This document shows, piece by piece, positions 45,621 to 58,650 of a DNA stretch of 64,000 nt. The stretch is from Dama dama (taxonomy: Eukaryota; Chordata; Mammalia; Artiodactyla; Cervidae), in assembly GCF_033118175.1 (NCBI RefSeq), contig NC_083714.1, positions 13,888,001-13,952,000 on the forward strand, read 5' to 3'. The position numbers and the translations under genes are program-made. The notes under the pieces are model-generated. The model searched no databases, had not been told where the DNA came from, and worked only from the letters and a program-made list of their open reading frames with translations. The number at the start of each line of letters is the position of its first letter. The stretch's first letter is position 1.

Positions 45621-46150
45621 AGAATTAAAAGAAATGGAAACAGCAACCCATTTTCCTAAAATGTTTGATACTTTCCTTTTTTAAGTCAGTACCCCTATGA
45701 GTCCTTGCAGAAATTCATTCAGCATCTGTGAGTCTAGCTCAGTTGTGTTTTTTTCAGCAAGCTTTCTGTCACTGCCAAGATTCTAAAGTGAAATTCAAAT
45801 TTGAGGGCTGCTTATCAGGATCCTGGGGTCCTGCTAAGGCATGTCAAAAGCTGGCCAATAAACTCAGGTAACTTTCTTCCATAACGTAGTCTAAAGGCTC
45901 AGAAGGTTTGCTTTAACAAAGCCAGACTAATCACACAGAGCTAAGATGGGAAGGATGGGCTCATACATCATACAGGCTTTACTGTCGAGCTGAGTTCCAT
46001 TGTATCCACCCTCAGAATGGCCCTGCCATTCATTTCACTCTGTTTCAGAAAAAAAGAAGCAAGTATAGTTAGAGAAAAGATTACACAAGGTTACAGGTAT
46101 GCACATCAAAATATATCGGTCAGCCCTGCACTAGGCAGTACTTTCTGTAC

Positions 46151-46247
46151 CTGGTCAGTTTTATGGTTTTCCTGAATTCATTAGTAATCGGAGCTTTGTA
46201 TCCTCCTTTTCTCAGTAAGGAGTCTATGGTCTGAATGTGGTCCCATC
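46151..46247 (-). CDS. AMMECR1: AMMECR1 internal coding exon (GWDHIQ...KLT)
   Basis: This 97-base exon starts with the last two bases of a split Gly codon and reads WDHIQTIDSLLRKGGYKAPI then TNEFRKTIKLT, ending in the first two bases of an Arg codon. It is part of the C-terminal half of the AMMECR1 domain. The acceptor is CTCTCCGCAG. The donor is CAG|GTACAG, which is weak at +4 and +5. Reading into the intron adds RYRKYCLVQG before a stop. This mimics the true junction because both the intron and the next exon begin GTAC. Confidence 0.95.
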
Positions 46248-47629
46248 CTGCGGAGAGTAGACCAGATAAAATACCAGTCAAGCACATGTAATAAGCACCT
46301 TTGGTTAAATACAAAATGACTTTGTAGAGGTCAGCTATCACTGTCACCAACTGCTATCAACCACTTTGGTCCTAAAAACAGGCACACAGAAGGGCTAAGA
46401 TTTCACCCTGTGCAGAAGCAGGTATACCATGGCACACCTTCAATTTTAGCTATCCCTGCTGGCTCGCAATACTGGCTTCTTTATCTCAACCACATTCCAA
46501 GACACGGAGCCTAAGAGGCCAGCAGTAACTTCAGGGGTGTCGCAGTAACAAACTATAAACACTGTACTCTCCTCTAACGGTGACATCTTTAAGAGGGAGG
46601 GAAAAGACTCACTGAGCCAACTCAGTAGGACATAGGATTCCCACACTAACTCATGGTAATCACCATTTCTAATGGTATCTTCTGGAGTCAATCATGTGTA
46701 TCTGTGTGCAGCATTCAAAGGCATTTTTATGGGTTCTGACACAGGATGCACACTCATACCCCAGGCCCTCAAGCTCATGTTTGCTCTACAGAGTCAACAG
46801 GACTACAGAATTAAGAAATTTTCAAAAGTAACCCCAATAAATCTTCAGAGAGCTGCTTTAAAGACTAATAACTTGTTTGGGGGTTTACTATTAAATTTTT
46901 CAACTCTATATCACATTTATATTAAACAGATATGGTAAAACCAAATTACCCATGCTTTCTGATGAGAAGAAAAGCTCCATGAGATAAAGAAGAGATTCAT
47001 TTCAACTAACATGAAATTATAATTTAGTAGCGGCTAGAAAGACAAGATACTACAGAGTGAAATGTATTTTGTGTTACACTGGTAGTTCCTAAAGCTTTGT
47101 GCTACGTATGTAAAGTCAAAAAACATTTGTTGATGAGGAACAAATAAAACACTGTAATAGTTCATTTATTCTCAATGCTCCTAATCTTCACGGGAAACTT
47201 AACAGTCTTAATAGTAGCAGAATGAGTAATGGCAACCACCTAAGATTTGATAATGACAATGAAGTGTGTGGCTGACCATCAAACAAAAGGCTTATTATGC
47301 CACAAGGCTATAGCACAGTGGAATGTGGGAAAGTGGCACATCAAATTTATAGCAAACCATTGCCTAAAAGCCCAATTTTTACAAATCTTTCCTTTTTTTA
47401 AAGTTTATTTTTTTATGTTTTTGCTGTCAAACTTTAGTACAGAGATTCAACTTCTGTGTAATTCACCAATTTCAGACAGACATTGCAGTGGCAGTGATAG
47501 GAGAATCATTTCTTATAATCTGACAGTGATCAATTATCAGATATAACTGCAAGGTCAAATAGCACATTTTAATTTGTATATTTGTTTGAATTCTTCACCA
47601 GATGGTATAAAATAAAGTACAACAATGAC
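46248..47629 (-). other. AMMECR1: AMMECR1 intron
   Basis: This 1.38-kb A/T-rich intron lies between the exons at 47630 and 46247. I recognise no repeat or alternative exon in it. Confidence 0.85.
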
Positions 47630-47720
47630 CTTGCTCCTTTGCAACCTCCGGTAGATAGGTGGCGGTGCGTTTTGATCCTTTTTCATTGATGAATTCTATT
47701 CTAATGCCATGTACACCCAC
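47630..47720 (-). CDS. AMMECR1: AMMECR1 internal coding exon (VGVHGI...KEQ)
   Basis: This 91-base exon in phase 0 encodes VGVHGIRIEFINEKGSKRTA then TYLPEVAKEQ plus the first base of a Gly codon. The acceptor is TCTTTCAG. The donor is CAAG|GTCATT, with C at +3 and T at +5, clearly weaker than consensus. The exon belongs to the AMMECR1 domain. Because 91 is not a multiple of three, skipping it would shift the frame. Confidence 0.95.
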
Positions 47721-47958
47721 CTGAAAGAAATTGGCAGAAATTGGCAGTTTTATTAGTACAGTTTTCTTCATAGAAAAAAAAAGAAAAAGTTATAATTTAA
47801 CTTTCAGATAATGCAGTTTGTTTGTTTTTTTTCTTTCCCCTTGCTTTTTGGAAGGGCATATCTCTTCTCTTTCCAAAACACTGACTTTGGAGATTGAAGG
47901 CCAGTATCATGGCCACGGAGACTGAAAACACTGATTTACATGTGCCCAACATGCACCA

Positions 47959-48091
47959 CGGAGAAGGCAATGGCAACCCACTCCAGTGTTCTTGCCTGGA
48001 AAATCCCACGGACGGAGGAGCCTGGTGGGCTGCCATCTATGGGGTCGCACAGAGTCAGACACGACTGAGGCGACTTAGCAGCAGCAGCAGC
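47959..48091 (+). repeat. Bov-A monomer SINE
   Basis: GGAGAAGGCAATGGCAACCC, CTTGCCTGGAAAATCCCACG, GGAGCCTGGTGGGCTGCC and GGCGACTTAGCAGCAGCAGC, with the AGC-repeat tail typical of Bov-A2-type copies and no tRNA head. It lies 239 bases from an AMMECR1 exon. Confidence 0.9.
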
Positions 48092-49845
48092 CACACACAC
48101 CAGGTTATGTATGCCATTCTCTATGGAACTGGGACCACCACTCTGGGGCTATGTGTAGAATAAGACAATCAATGGCAAGTGTCCTGTCCCCACCCCCAAA
48201 CTGTAGCTCATGCCAATAAGGAACTAGACCAAGGGAACCGACTTTAGAGAGACAGCAAACAATCATCCAAACAAACAAATGTTTTTTTGTTTTCAGGGGC
48301 AAACACCATTTCAGACTGAGCTCCAGAACTTGTGTGGTGGCTGACCCCCTTCCCAAATTGTCTAGTCTCTTTGAAACCTTGATTAGATATAGATAAACAA
48401 ACACAGATAAAACAAAAAAAAATCTAACAACCAGATCCTGCATCGTCACCCATTATGTCTAAAAAAATGTATTTTGGATTGAAGTGTGCCTGTGGCAAAC
48501 CCTGTCTGTCTACAACACTGCTGCCAAATCTAAGAGCAGTAAAATTTCAAATCAAAAGGAATCTGTCCTTTCTGGTCATATGTATAGAGCTAAAGACCAT
48601 ACAAAGTTCTTATATTCTTTATATACATTGATAATGACATTTCAAAGTATAACAAACTCCATTCTGCTCTCCCAAATGTATGGCTGCTATAGATCAAGGG
48701 TTCCTAGGTGGAGTTTAAGGTTGTCCAGGAGGGAAGATGTTAAGAACAGGTAAACATTTTTACCAGAGAAAGAGGCCTCTTTGCAGAGCAGCTGGTTACA
48801 TCCATTCATCTGTATGGATGTAAAGGCCTTTTGCTTCTTCTGCACTACGCCTGAAATTTCTATTTTTCAGGAATAAGAAGTCCTCTGGAAAAGCTATTTT
48901 ATTTTTTTCCCCAGGTCTTCACACATCTATCCATTAGAGCCTGTCAGATCTTCTGAGAAGTTTATGTTTTTTATTAAAGCCTATCTCTGTGGCTATTTTT
49001 TCTATCTAATATCAGTATTCTTATGAATATCCTTCTGCTGAAAATGCAATCAGGGCAGCTGTTTAAAAACTAACACAATAAGGCCTCCCATCCCCTGTGG
49101 GAAATGACCATGGACAGCTGAGAAGACATATGAGTGCTCAGCTATCAGGCATTTCCAGGATAAAGGACATCTACTAATCTCCCCAGTGCCTGACAAAATA
49201 TTGAGACAATGACAAATTTGCAACAGTTTCTGTATACTGACTTTCTGATCAGTGACTTTGAAATTTTTTCCTTCAACAATATCAGATCCTTCATAATTTG
49301 TTTTTAAAAACATACGGTATAAATAATTTATGCTGCTATCATTCACTGAGGTGAATTCTGCATCTTCAAGTCAATTTATCAAAAACCTGTCATGTTAAAA
49401 TTGAAAAGAATTTTGGTGTTTATTAAGGTGTCTCATCAAAACTGTGAGAGAAAGAATGTTTCCCTATCTGTGAGATGAGAATGTTAGATTTAATCAGTAC
49501 TGTTTAATTGGTCTGGGGTGGGGCTGGGGGCTGCAAAGTTTATCAGAATTCCAAGCGGGTTCGTAGGTACAGTTTGTAAAAAGAATAACTCCCCAGGTGA
49601 TTTTTATTCTGGGTTAACTAGATAACCTCTAATAATCAGTCTAGCACTGACAAACTGTGGCTAAGTATTGAAAAACAAAAACTATTCAGGCAAATTGGAG
49701 GTGATTTACACATAAATCCTTTCTTCATAGAGTACATTCTGTGCTTTTCAAAAAAAATTACAGAGATTTTGAAACCTAGTAATTTAAAAATGAAAAGAGG
49801 TAAGACCAATTGTATGGTACATGAATAATATCTTAATAAAGATAT

Positions 49846-49862
49846 AGGTAGATAGATAGATA
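49846..49862 (+). repeat. Short GATA repeat
   Basis: About four GATA units (TAGGTAGATAGATAGATAT). Microsatellite candidate. Confidence 0.7.
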
Positions 49863-50187
49863 TGAAGACGGTAAGACCAAACTGGAAGAGCATATTGACC
49901 AAAATAAAAATTATTCATGAATGAAACTGATTTACTTTTGTATTTCAAGGAGGCCCCACCATCAAATTAGATATAAAAAATTATCGAAATTCTCCCATTT
50001 TGAATCAGTACCACATTTACAAGTTTTAACTCTTTTTAGTGTTCCTATGATTCTGAACAATCGAAAGCCCCTGTAAATTGAACTGTAGGTATGGTGATTT
50101 TCAAGTGATTCCTTTGTGAGAAATAACTTATTTCATACGTCAAAAATATACTCCACAGAGATATAAAGCCAAAGCCAGGGTGACTCA

Positions 50188-50203
50188 TTTTTTTTTTTTT
50201 TTT
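50188..50203 (+). repeat. T16 homopolymer
   Basis: Sixteen consecutive T bases in the large AMMECR1 intron. Confidence 0.9.
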
Positions 50204-53200
50204 CTGACTAGTAAAATAAGGAGAATGCTAATAATGTTCTGAACAGAATCAAAGTATAATAGCCTTTTTTCACCTATTGAGCAACAGCATTTTCCTTGCT
50301 CCCAGAACCACAGACACCACCAAATAGTCACACTGCACAATCAAAACAGGAGAGTGGAAAATGGCCTACTGTGGGGAATGACCAAATTTGGCTAACCTGG
50401 GGAAATCACTGGCCTTGCAAATTAAGTCATCTTCACTGAAATGAGCACCAAAACTAATTCTGCATTGTTGGAGGGAGGCGTCTGTCACAGCTGTAACTCC
50501 AAAATGTAACCCTCATGTACAATAATTGAATTCTCCCTCCCTTCGACAGACTGGAGAATCCTTTGGGCCAGCAGCATCCCAGGAGACAAAGGCTCTAGTT
50601 GCAGTGATCAGCTAGATAAGAGGGCAACTGACTTAGGGGTCTGGGAGTCCTTGAAGCAAACTTGCTCAAAAACACTATCACAGTACCTTTCCATTTCTTA
50701 GGATATATAAGGAATTAGCATATGGGAAAACTACGTCACTCAACACCCTTAACCACCGCTGCCCAAAATTACAGCCAGGTGAGCAAAAACTGGAGACACG
50801 CAAAATCTAGCCTTATTGGAGTCTTCAGGTCATTTTCAAAACTATTAGAAGGTCTGGGGAGAAAAATGTTTTCAAGGTCCATCAGCTGTGATAATATCCT
50901 TTTAATCAAGGCTGTACTTTTACTAAGCAAAGCTATAAATCAACTGAAATGGTAGTAAATTAAATGTAGGACTTATAGATAAGAGGATATGGAATTAAAC
51001 AGAGCTGTATCTGTGTGTGCTGTGACAGAACATGAAGAGTAGTTCAACAGATTCCTATTTCATGTTAAAAAGAAAGCCATATTTATTCTGAACCTTTCCA
51101 CAGCAAGTGATTTTTATTAGTGCTATTATACAATCTTTTGTTTTCAATATGGCCCAGAATGATTAAATATCAAGATGAATGTTAGGACCCTAAAATATAT
51201 CTTGATTATTCTGGAGGTGATTATTCAGTGTGGGGATTATGCATCCTCAACTCCCCCTGGCCTCGGCCTCATCCTCTTTCCTCTCTTGTGTATTTCTCTA
51301 TTTGTTCACTCCTCTATCAGAGAGCATGTGGGCACAGGGAAAAGAGATACGTGCAAATTAATCAATTTTGCTACATAGTAAAATGGTTTGGTAGGAGAAG
51401 AGATTATAAATAATGGCTAAAATGAAGCTTCTAGACTGTCTGCCAATTTCATTTATCCTCGTTATCTCACCCCTTGTTAGAAATGTGGCTTCATTTAAAA
51501 CTATTACCCCCTAATGCAGTGCCTCTCAACGCAGGAGCATTAAAAAAAAAAGTGCCCTCTCCCCTCCTCATTATAATACACGGTCCATATTATGCCCTGT
51601 ACAATTGCATAGTCAAAGTCTAAAATACCCCATAATCCACTAGCAGCTCTACAAAAGGGTCTTGCTTTTACTTGTGAGCCTAATCAGCGAGCCAACAATC
51701 TGGATATGCTGAAACATGACAGTCATCTGGCTAAAATCATCAGTGAGTATAAAATGTGACCTGGCTAAGTGCTATAGGCTCCATGCAAGCCTTGGACCAT
51801 TTGGGTCCACAATTACCTACCCATCCTGACCCTCAAAGCTAAATCTGCCCCTGATCACATCCTGGCCAACAAAACCAATTTACTTCCTCAGGTTCATCCT
51901 GTCTTAGCAAATGTCCCTGTTAGTCCCACTCTTCCCCATTTTCAGAACCAAATGTTGGGTTCTCCCTGTAATGAATGGTATGGCCATAGCTTCACTCCAC
52001 TGATTTTCAGTGGGTTCACCTTGAATAAAATAAAAAATATCAGGTCAAAGAATCAGAGGTTGTCTGACACAGCTTCGTTGCCAATATCATTTGGCAAAAT
52101 AGGCTCTGCAATTAACAAAGCAGCCAGTCGCTGGTCGTTCACCTAAGACTGACCTGCCAGGCTCGGTGTGCCAGTTCCACTGAACTGAATGAAAGGACTA
52201 TGTTCCTAAAGAGAGGAGCTCAGGATGTTTGCCACACCCCCAAGCTTTAGAGGCTGGCATCATAGGAGACACACATGAGGCTCTCTCATAGGCTCTCTCA
52301 CAAAACAACCCGTGGCACCACGGACAGAATCAAACAGTGCACTGGACAAACTATGGGTCTGACCCAGAGTCTGGTGTTTCTGCTATTTTTAGGATAAAGC
52401 CACAAGTGATATTTTGCCTGAAAGCACAAAATCCACAACGCAGCATCTTCAACTCATTCAACTCACAGCCCAACAGTACCTTTTGCCCCATCCCCAGCTC
52501 AGCCTTCTTCACACTGACTTTTACTCTCCCCAACAAAAGCAAATTCCACATAAAAGAGGCAAATGCACCAAACTTGGTTGTCCACCAAGAATAATTCCTA
52601 TTTGGGCAAGAAAAATTAGCATTTTCATCATAAGGGCTGATGACAATTTGTACTGATCCTAATGAATCATTTCCCCCAATCCTGATAATGTCGACTACAA
52701 AAAAAATGTCAACTACATATTGTCCAAACCTTCCTGTCAAATTCCCAAAGTTGTGATTCCTCATCACTTTACTCTACCCATCACCTTCAGAAGTTAAGTC
52801 TGAAGCTTTGAAGATGCCCATCTGATTGATAGTTAACACTTAACAATGGCTAACAATGAGCACTTCAGAATCTGACCAAATAATAAATTTTAAAAAGTGT
52901 TGCTGCAATTCAGGGTTTTTCTTCTTAGTAATTTTTACTTCTGTGAACTTTAAAAATTATAAACATGGATTTTTTAAAATTTATAAGAATAATACATGCA
53001 TATTACAAAAATCATCCCTTGTGAAAATTTTGCAGGAGAAACTAAAGATGATGTGTAATCCTCGTACTATCTAGGGACAGCTCTTGCCTTCATGAGACTT
53101 AAAGAATAACCTTCTCTTGAACCAACTGAGATGTCACCAAGGACTGTTATTAGGTTGTTTTTATCCATTATCTGACCAGTTCCCTTAGTTGTCCTTGTAA

Positions 53201-54689
53201 AAAATATTACAAAAGTAAACAAAAAGGGTAATTGATTGCAAAGCCATCACTTAGGCACAAGTAACCTTTTAATATATTCTACCTTAAAAACTCTACTGCA
53301 CCCTCCACCTCAGCTGAGATGGTTTTTTTCCCCTGTTGTTATTTTGTGAAAACACCTGCAAAGGTCTCCTTGACCAAAATACGTATGTATTGCTCTTTTC
53401 TAAAATCCCTGCAAATTAGACACCTTTAGCTTAGAAATTAGTTCAGTCTCCATGGACCAATTCTTGGCTTTTGCAGAGCTTACCAAAAGACCAATTACTG
53501 CCAATTTTGATTCATGTAGGAGACTTAGACATCTTGTCTATCAGGAACATAAAGCTGCCAATTTATTTCACAAAGACCACTGAACAACAATCTGATAACA
53601 TTTATTTCAACTAATGGCAAACACATAGCAAATGCATAGCTCTAAAATACCTGGACTAGCTAATAATCATCTCCATGAACTTTTAAATAATTAGCTAAGA
53701 TTTTAAAATAAAGCATAGTTAATGAAGAGGTACTTTGAAAAGCTATAAAGCCAAACATGTTTATACATCATTTGCAATGAAAGAAAATGTTCTTACTCTA
53801 AGGTTTTGCAGGGAACAAGTGACAGCTCAGAGTGCAATTAAGGGGGGAAAAGCCCATTCTCTGTAATGATTAATTATAATGAGCATTCCTTAAAAACTGA
53901 ACATCCTGAAGCTTTCCAAGGAAAGCTCAGGCAACACAGGTGACCTTTAAATAAAAAGCCTGCTTTTCGTCAAAAGTTGGAAAAATACATTCCTACCATT
54001 TTTTAAAAGGGGATGAGGAAGGGAGTGAATTTACAGACAAGGAAACTAAAGTTATACATTTTTTTAAAAGCAGATCTAGAGATCTGCTTTAGTTTGCTTT
54101 TCAAAGGCTGAGGGGAAAAACATCTCTTGAAAATGTACCCAATATAAAAATGTTGTTTGCCTGATAAGAAACTGAGAAAAATCTTACACACATTAGAACT
54201 GTACACTGAGTATCTGACTCAATATGGTTTTACTCAGTTTCTACAAAAGAGATTTGTTCCTAAAAAGTTACATATGGCTTGAACTTATGTAAATAAATTA
54301 ATCTTAAAGTCATGAGAAAGATAGTAAAGAAACCCTATAGGGTGTCCTTCTGCAAATGAAAGTATCTATTTGTAAAGTAAATAATCAGTCCCTAATATAT
54401 TTGCTTAATTTAGATTTATACCTATAATGTTGACTTAAGAGTATGATGCAATAATAAAGTAGAAGCATTTATGGTTTAGAATTGAGTATTCTTCTTCCTG
54501 AAGAAAATTCTTTTGTGAAAAAGAAATTTAGAACGTAAAATTTTAGAAAATGGACAATCTTTCACTTTGTTGCCTACTTTAAGTTGGCAATGGCCATTTT
54601 AAAAGTTAGGGACCTCTTATGACTTCTAAATGGCTAGCATTCATTCATTCCCTGGATGTAAAACAAAACAAGCCATTTTTAAAACCGGT

Positions 54690-54850
54690 GTCACAGCATC
54701 ACACTCTGTCAGCATCCAGAGAGACCTTAGGAATTATCTAGTCCAACTCTTCCAACTTCCTGGGGAGGAAACAGAGGTCCAGAAAGGGCAGCAAGCTGGG
54801 TAGTGGCAGTTAGGAAGAGAACCCGAGTCCCCTCGTTTCCACAATTCAGC
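54690..54850 (-). repeat. MIR-like SINE
   Basis: GGAATTATCTAGTCCAACTC, GAGGAAACAGAGGTCCAGAA and GGTAGTGGCAGTTAGGAAG follow a reverse MIR-class pattern. Confidence 0.55.
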
Positions 54851-57800
54851 TCTCTCTTTTTATCAAATGCTAGGGATACGCACACAGAAGCAACCTGTAC
54901 AGGAAAGAGTAGTCGATTGGAACTACTACAAGAAAAGGGCTGGAAGAGTTTGTGGACTTGAGGGAAGAAGCAGGAAAAAATTCCCCCACCAAACAATGCC
55001 CTGGGAGGGAAGCTGGAAGCAAATGGAGGAGGCTTGACAATAGACTACAGCAGCCCATCTCACTAACAGTATCAATAGCTAATGGAAATTTTTATGCATT
55101 AAATCACCTTCTAGAGGTTACTTTACTTTGTTCGGCTTGCTTCCTCACTAGGCTTCTGATACACTGAATTGTGACTCACAGCAAATTCTTTCTAGATGGC
55201 CAGGAAGTGTGAAGCATTCCTTTCCCAATGTTCTACAGCACTTGAAAAAACATTCAAAGTAGAGCATCAGGATGAAGACTAAGTTATCCTAATGATAGTG
55301 ACATCTTACACAACCACCTCAAGGTCCCTGAGAAAATACTGTGAAAAACATTTTCTTAGATAGATGAAGCCTATGTATTTTTTAAAAGGCAGAAACCTTA
55401 GGTTAGAAGAGAAGCAAAACACAGTGTTTATCGTAGCTGGGAAAAATAAGCAAGGGTCTGGGGTTGACAGAACATGTACCACTAGAAGTCATTTTACTTG
55501 GTGACTTCATGAGTCATGCTAATCATCTGTGTATGAATGGAAACACTGTTTTCAGTAGAACATTAATAGGAGCCAGAAAAATGTAAAACCTTTAAGTGGG
55601 GAGACAGGGTGAAAAGAAGAACATGAACTTCTAAAAAATATATATGTGAGATGACAGTAGCTGATTTATTCATCTCATCTGTTTATTCTCATGAAGGCTG
55701 CTACAAAAGTGCCCTATTAACTGCAACTGAACATGTCAGAAATGGAGTTGTGATCATTTAAGAGGTGTGCTTTGGAGCTTGCTTTTTAAAGTGAAGTACA
55801 GTTCTCTGGGTACTAAGAGTTCAACAAGCTTGGGTGCTTTGGGGACAGAGTAAGATTAGGAGGGACTTGAGGTCTACCTTTATAGTCTGGGGACAGATTT
55901 TTGGCTCCATGTAAGAGTCATGCTGGCCAGCCCCACCCAGGATGGGCTGATTCCATGTAAGCAGTCTGCCTTAAGGGCCACAAGTGACAACTGTATACAC
56001 AGGTGAAATGTCAGTGATTCAGGAAGCTGTATATAGCAAAAAGTGCCTTATGGTTTGTGACAGTATCAGTAATCTATTGAAATATGATCTACAGGTCTAC
56101 TTCAGAATGCAGAAAACATGCCTTCCTCATGCCTTCAAAATGATCTTGTCTCTAAAGCAGAGATAAAAGACTATTATAAATTGCCTGACTATAATTTATA
56201 AAATATTTTGACATCTGTCAGCAAATTGCTACATCAGTTCCCCACAGGATCACTGGTAGTATACTTGCTATACAAGTTCTTCTACAAACAAAAGGCTTAT
56301 TCATTTATATAGTCCTGAAAATGAGCAGCTAGTAGATGACACACCTAGAATCACCCCTTGAGTCAAACTCCAGGGAGTATGATGTCACTGGTTTTATCTT
56401 CTTTCAGATCTTTAAAAGGAAACATGGCTCCCAAACAGTGTAACTACACAAGTTCTAGGCTCCCTATCATTTCAGAGGACTCCAACATGCTGCATGAGTT
56501 CTTCTTCCCCCTCTCTAAAGCACCATGTCTGTCAGCCATCCTGCCCCTCAGAATTCGAAGAGTGTTGTCAACTGAAGAATACAGAACAATGATAAGTTTT
56601 TGTGTTCAAACACAAGGCAGATCACTTCAGATATCTCCCTAGAGATGTAATTTTCCTCATTTAACAACCATGTTACCCGTTGCAGGTAGGTATTTCAACT
56701 TACCAGTTAATCATTACCCATCCACCCACTCCCGCCCCCGCCCCTGCCCAGATCAATCACTCCTCATTCTTCTCATACCTATCAGAGCAATAAGTAGATC
56801 ATGATGTGGGCATTGGTCAGCAATTCTCAGAAGGGAGGGAACCTATTCCAATTTGTCTTTCAAGCCTTTGGTGGCTGGTTTGTTGTTTTTAATGACTATG
56901 CAGATTCCTTGAGAGGCTACCTGCAGACACTTTCATTTTGACACATTTCATTTTGAGGAAATATAACAGATGGAAGCATTACTGATCATTTTGTCAATTC
57001 AACAGTGACGTGAAAATTAGTTACATCCACTTGTGAAACCACTTATCATGCATTCTTCACATTATCAGATAGAAGCATTCCAGCCTCTAAAGGTCTGATG
57101 TAAATCTTATTTTCCTACTAAATGCTGTCATAAAATTAGAGACATGTTACCAAAAGAGAGATCCCAAATAGGCTGAGTCAAAAACCTTGGCTGAAGAAGA
57201 GAGTAACTGCCAGCCCTGTGGCAGCTCACTTGTTCCTGATCATTTGAAAATTAGGTGTCTATTACCTCTGGTCACGTCCCTCATCCTCATGACCCCAGGG
57301 ATGTCTTTGTTGTTGTTGAAGTTACCTAACTCTATCCTGGGGACTCCCAGACTTTGCCCTCTTCCTGCTTTGATCTGGGCATTTTCGTCCTTTTTAATTA
57401 GGAATTCTACTGCAGTAACACGCTTCACCAGCGGGGGTCAACTCTTAAACTGTACTTCCACCAGAAAAGCGCTATGTTCGAGGTTTCTGCTTATATAAAA
57501 CATACTCATTACCGATTGATCCCTGACTTAAAAATTCTCCACTGAAATTCTGTAATCATCTCCTGTTTCCCCCTCTGGTACAAACATACATAGTACTTTG
57601 TATTACAGGTTAAAATTAGATACTTATGGTGAATAGGATATTTCATTCTTAGAAAAAAAGTTATACTTATTTGACAGTGTGAAATTTCTCAAAGTGAAAT
57701 GTATACCTTCTTAATATAGGCTGACTCCTCATAAAGGAATTCCACAAAAAATAATTAACATATATACAAAGATAAACCATAACAGGCTCCCCTATAATCT

Positions 57801-58049
57801 TCTTTTTAATAGTGACTGTAAATTTAATATAATCTCAGTTACATAAGCAAAGATGTAGTTTTATTGATACAAAGACACAAAAAGAATTAAGAGAAAGAAT
57901 TCCAAAATATTAACAGTTATCTCAGAATGGTATAATTCCAAATGACTTGCAGCTCTTTCTTTATATTTTTTGAATTTTAAAAGTTTTATTCCTTTTAGAA
58001 TTATTATATTATTGTGGGCAGTAGTTTAAAATATATACATATATATGCA

Positions 58050-58650
58050 TATGCACATGTACCTTTTTATTTGATAAAATACACATAACATAAAATTTAC
58101 CATTTTATCCACTTGAAAGTGTACAAAATAGGTAGCATTAAGTACATTTACAATGTTATACAACCATCACTACTATCCAGTTTCAGAAGTTTTTCATCAC
58201 CTCCAGTGGAAACCTTGTACCCATTAGGCAGTCATTTCCCATTCATACCCTCCCCCCAAACCCCTGGCAACCACTAATCTGCTGTCTATCTTTACGATTT
58301 GCCCATTCTGGATATTTCTTATAAACAGAATCATACAGGATGTGGCCTTTTGTGCCTGGCTCTTTTCACTTAGCATAATGTTTCCAAGGCTCATTCCTGT
58401 TGTAGTATGTATCAGTCCTTCATTTGTTTAATGGCTGAATAATATTCAATTCTTTGGCTATAATGCATTTTACCCAGTCATCTGTTGAGAGACGTTTGAG
58501 TTGTTTTCCACCTTTTGGCTATTGTGAATAGTGCTGCTATGAACATTCATGGACAAGTTTTGTTTCAACATCTGTTTTCATTTCTTTGGGGTATATACTT
58601 AGCAGAGGAAGGTTACTGACATATGCTTTTTAAAAAATTTATTTAATTCT
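58050..58650 (-). repeat. L1 LINE 3' fragment, antisense
   Basis: AAATTTACCATTTTATCCAC, CCTGGCAACCACTAATCTGC, TCACTTAGCATAATGTTTCC, TTGGCTATTGTGAATAGTGC and GGGGTATATACTTAGCAGAG are reverse L1 3' region text. Confidence 0.85.

Larger units (their letters stand above)
43573..46150 (-). other. AMMECR1: AMMECR1 last intron
   Basis: This 2.58-kb intron has donor GTACAG at 46150 and acceptor CTTTCAG ending at 43573. It contains a MIR-type segment, two Bov-tA SINEs and a plus-oriented L2 split by one of them, listed separately. Confidence 0.9.

Noticed and set aside
46120..46350. 76-residue frame taken as an AMMECR1 exon as a whole
   Set aside because: Only 46247-46151 is exon; both ends extend into introns past clear splice sites.
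57428..57442. CTCF-like CACCAGCGGGGGTCA
   Set aside because: C at a purine position plus further mismatches; too weak to call.
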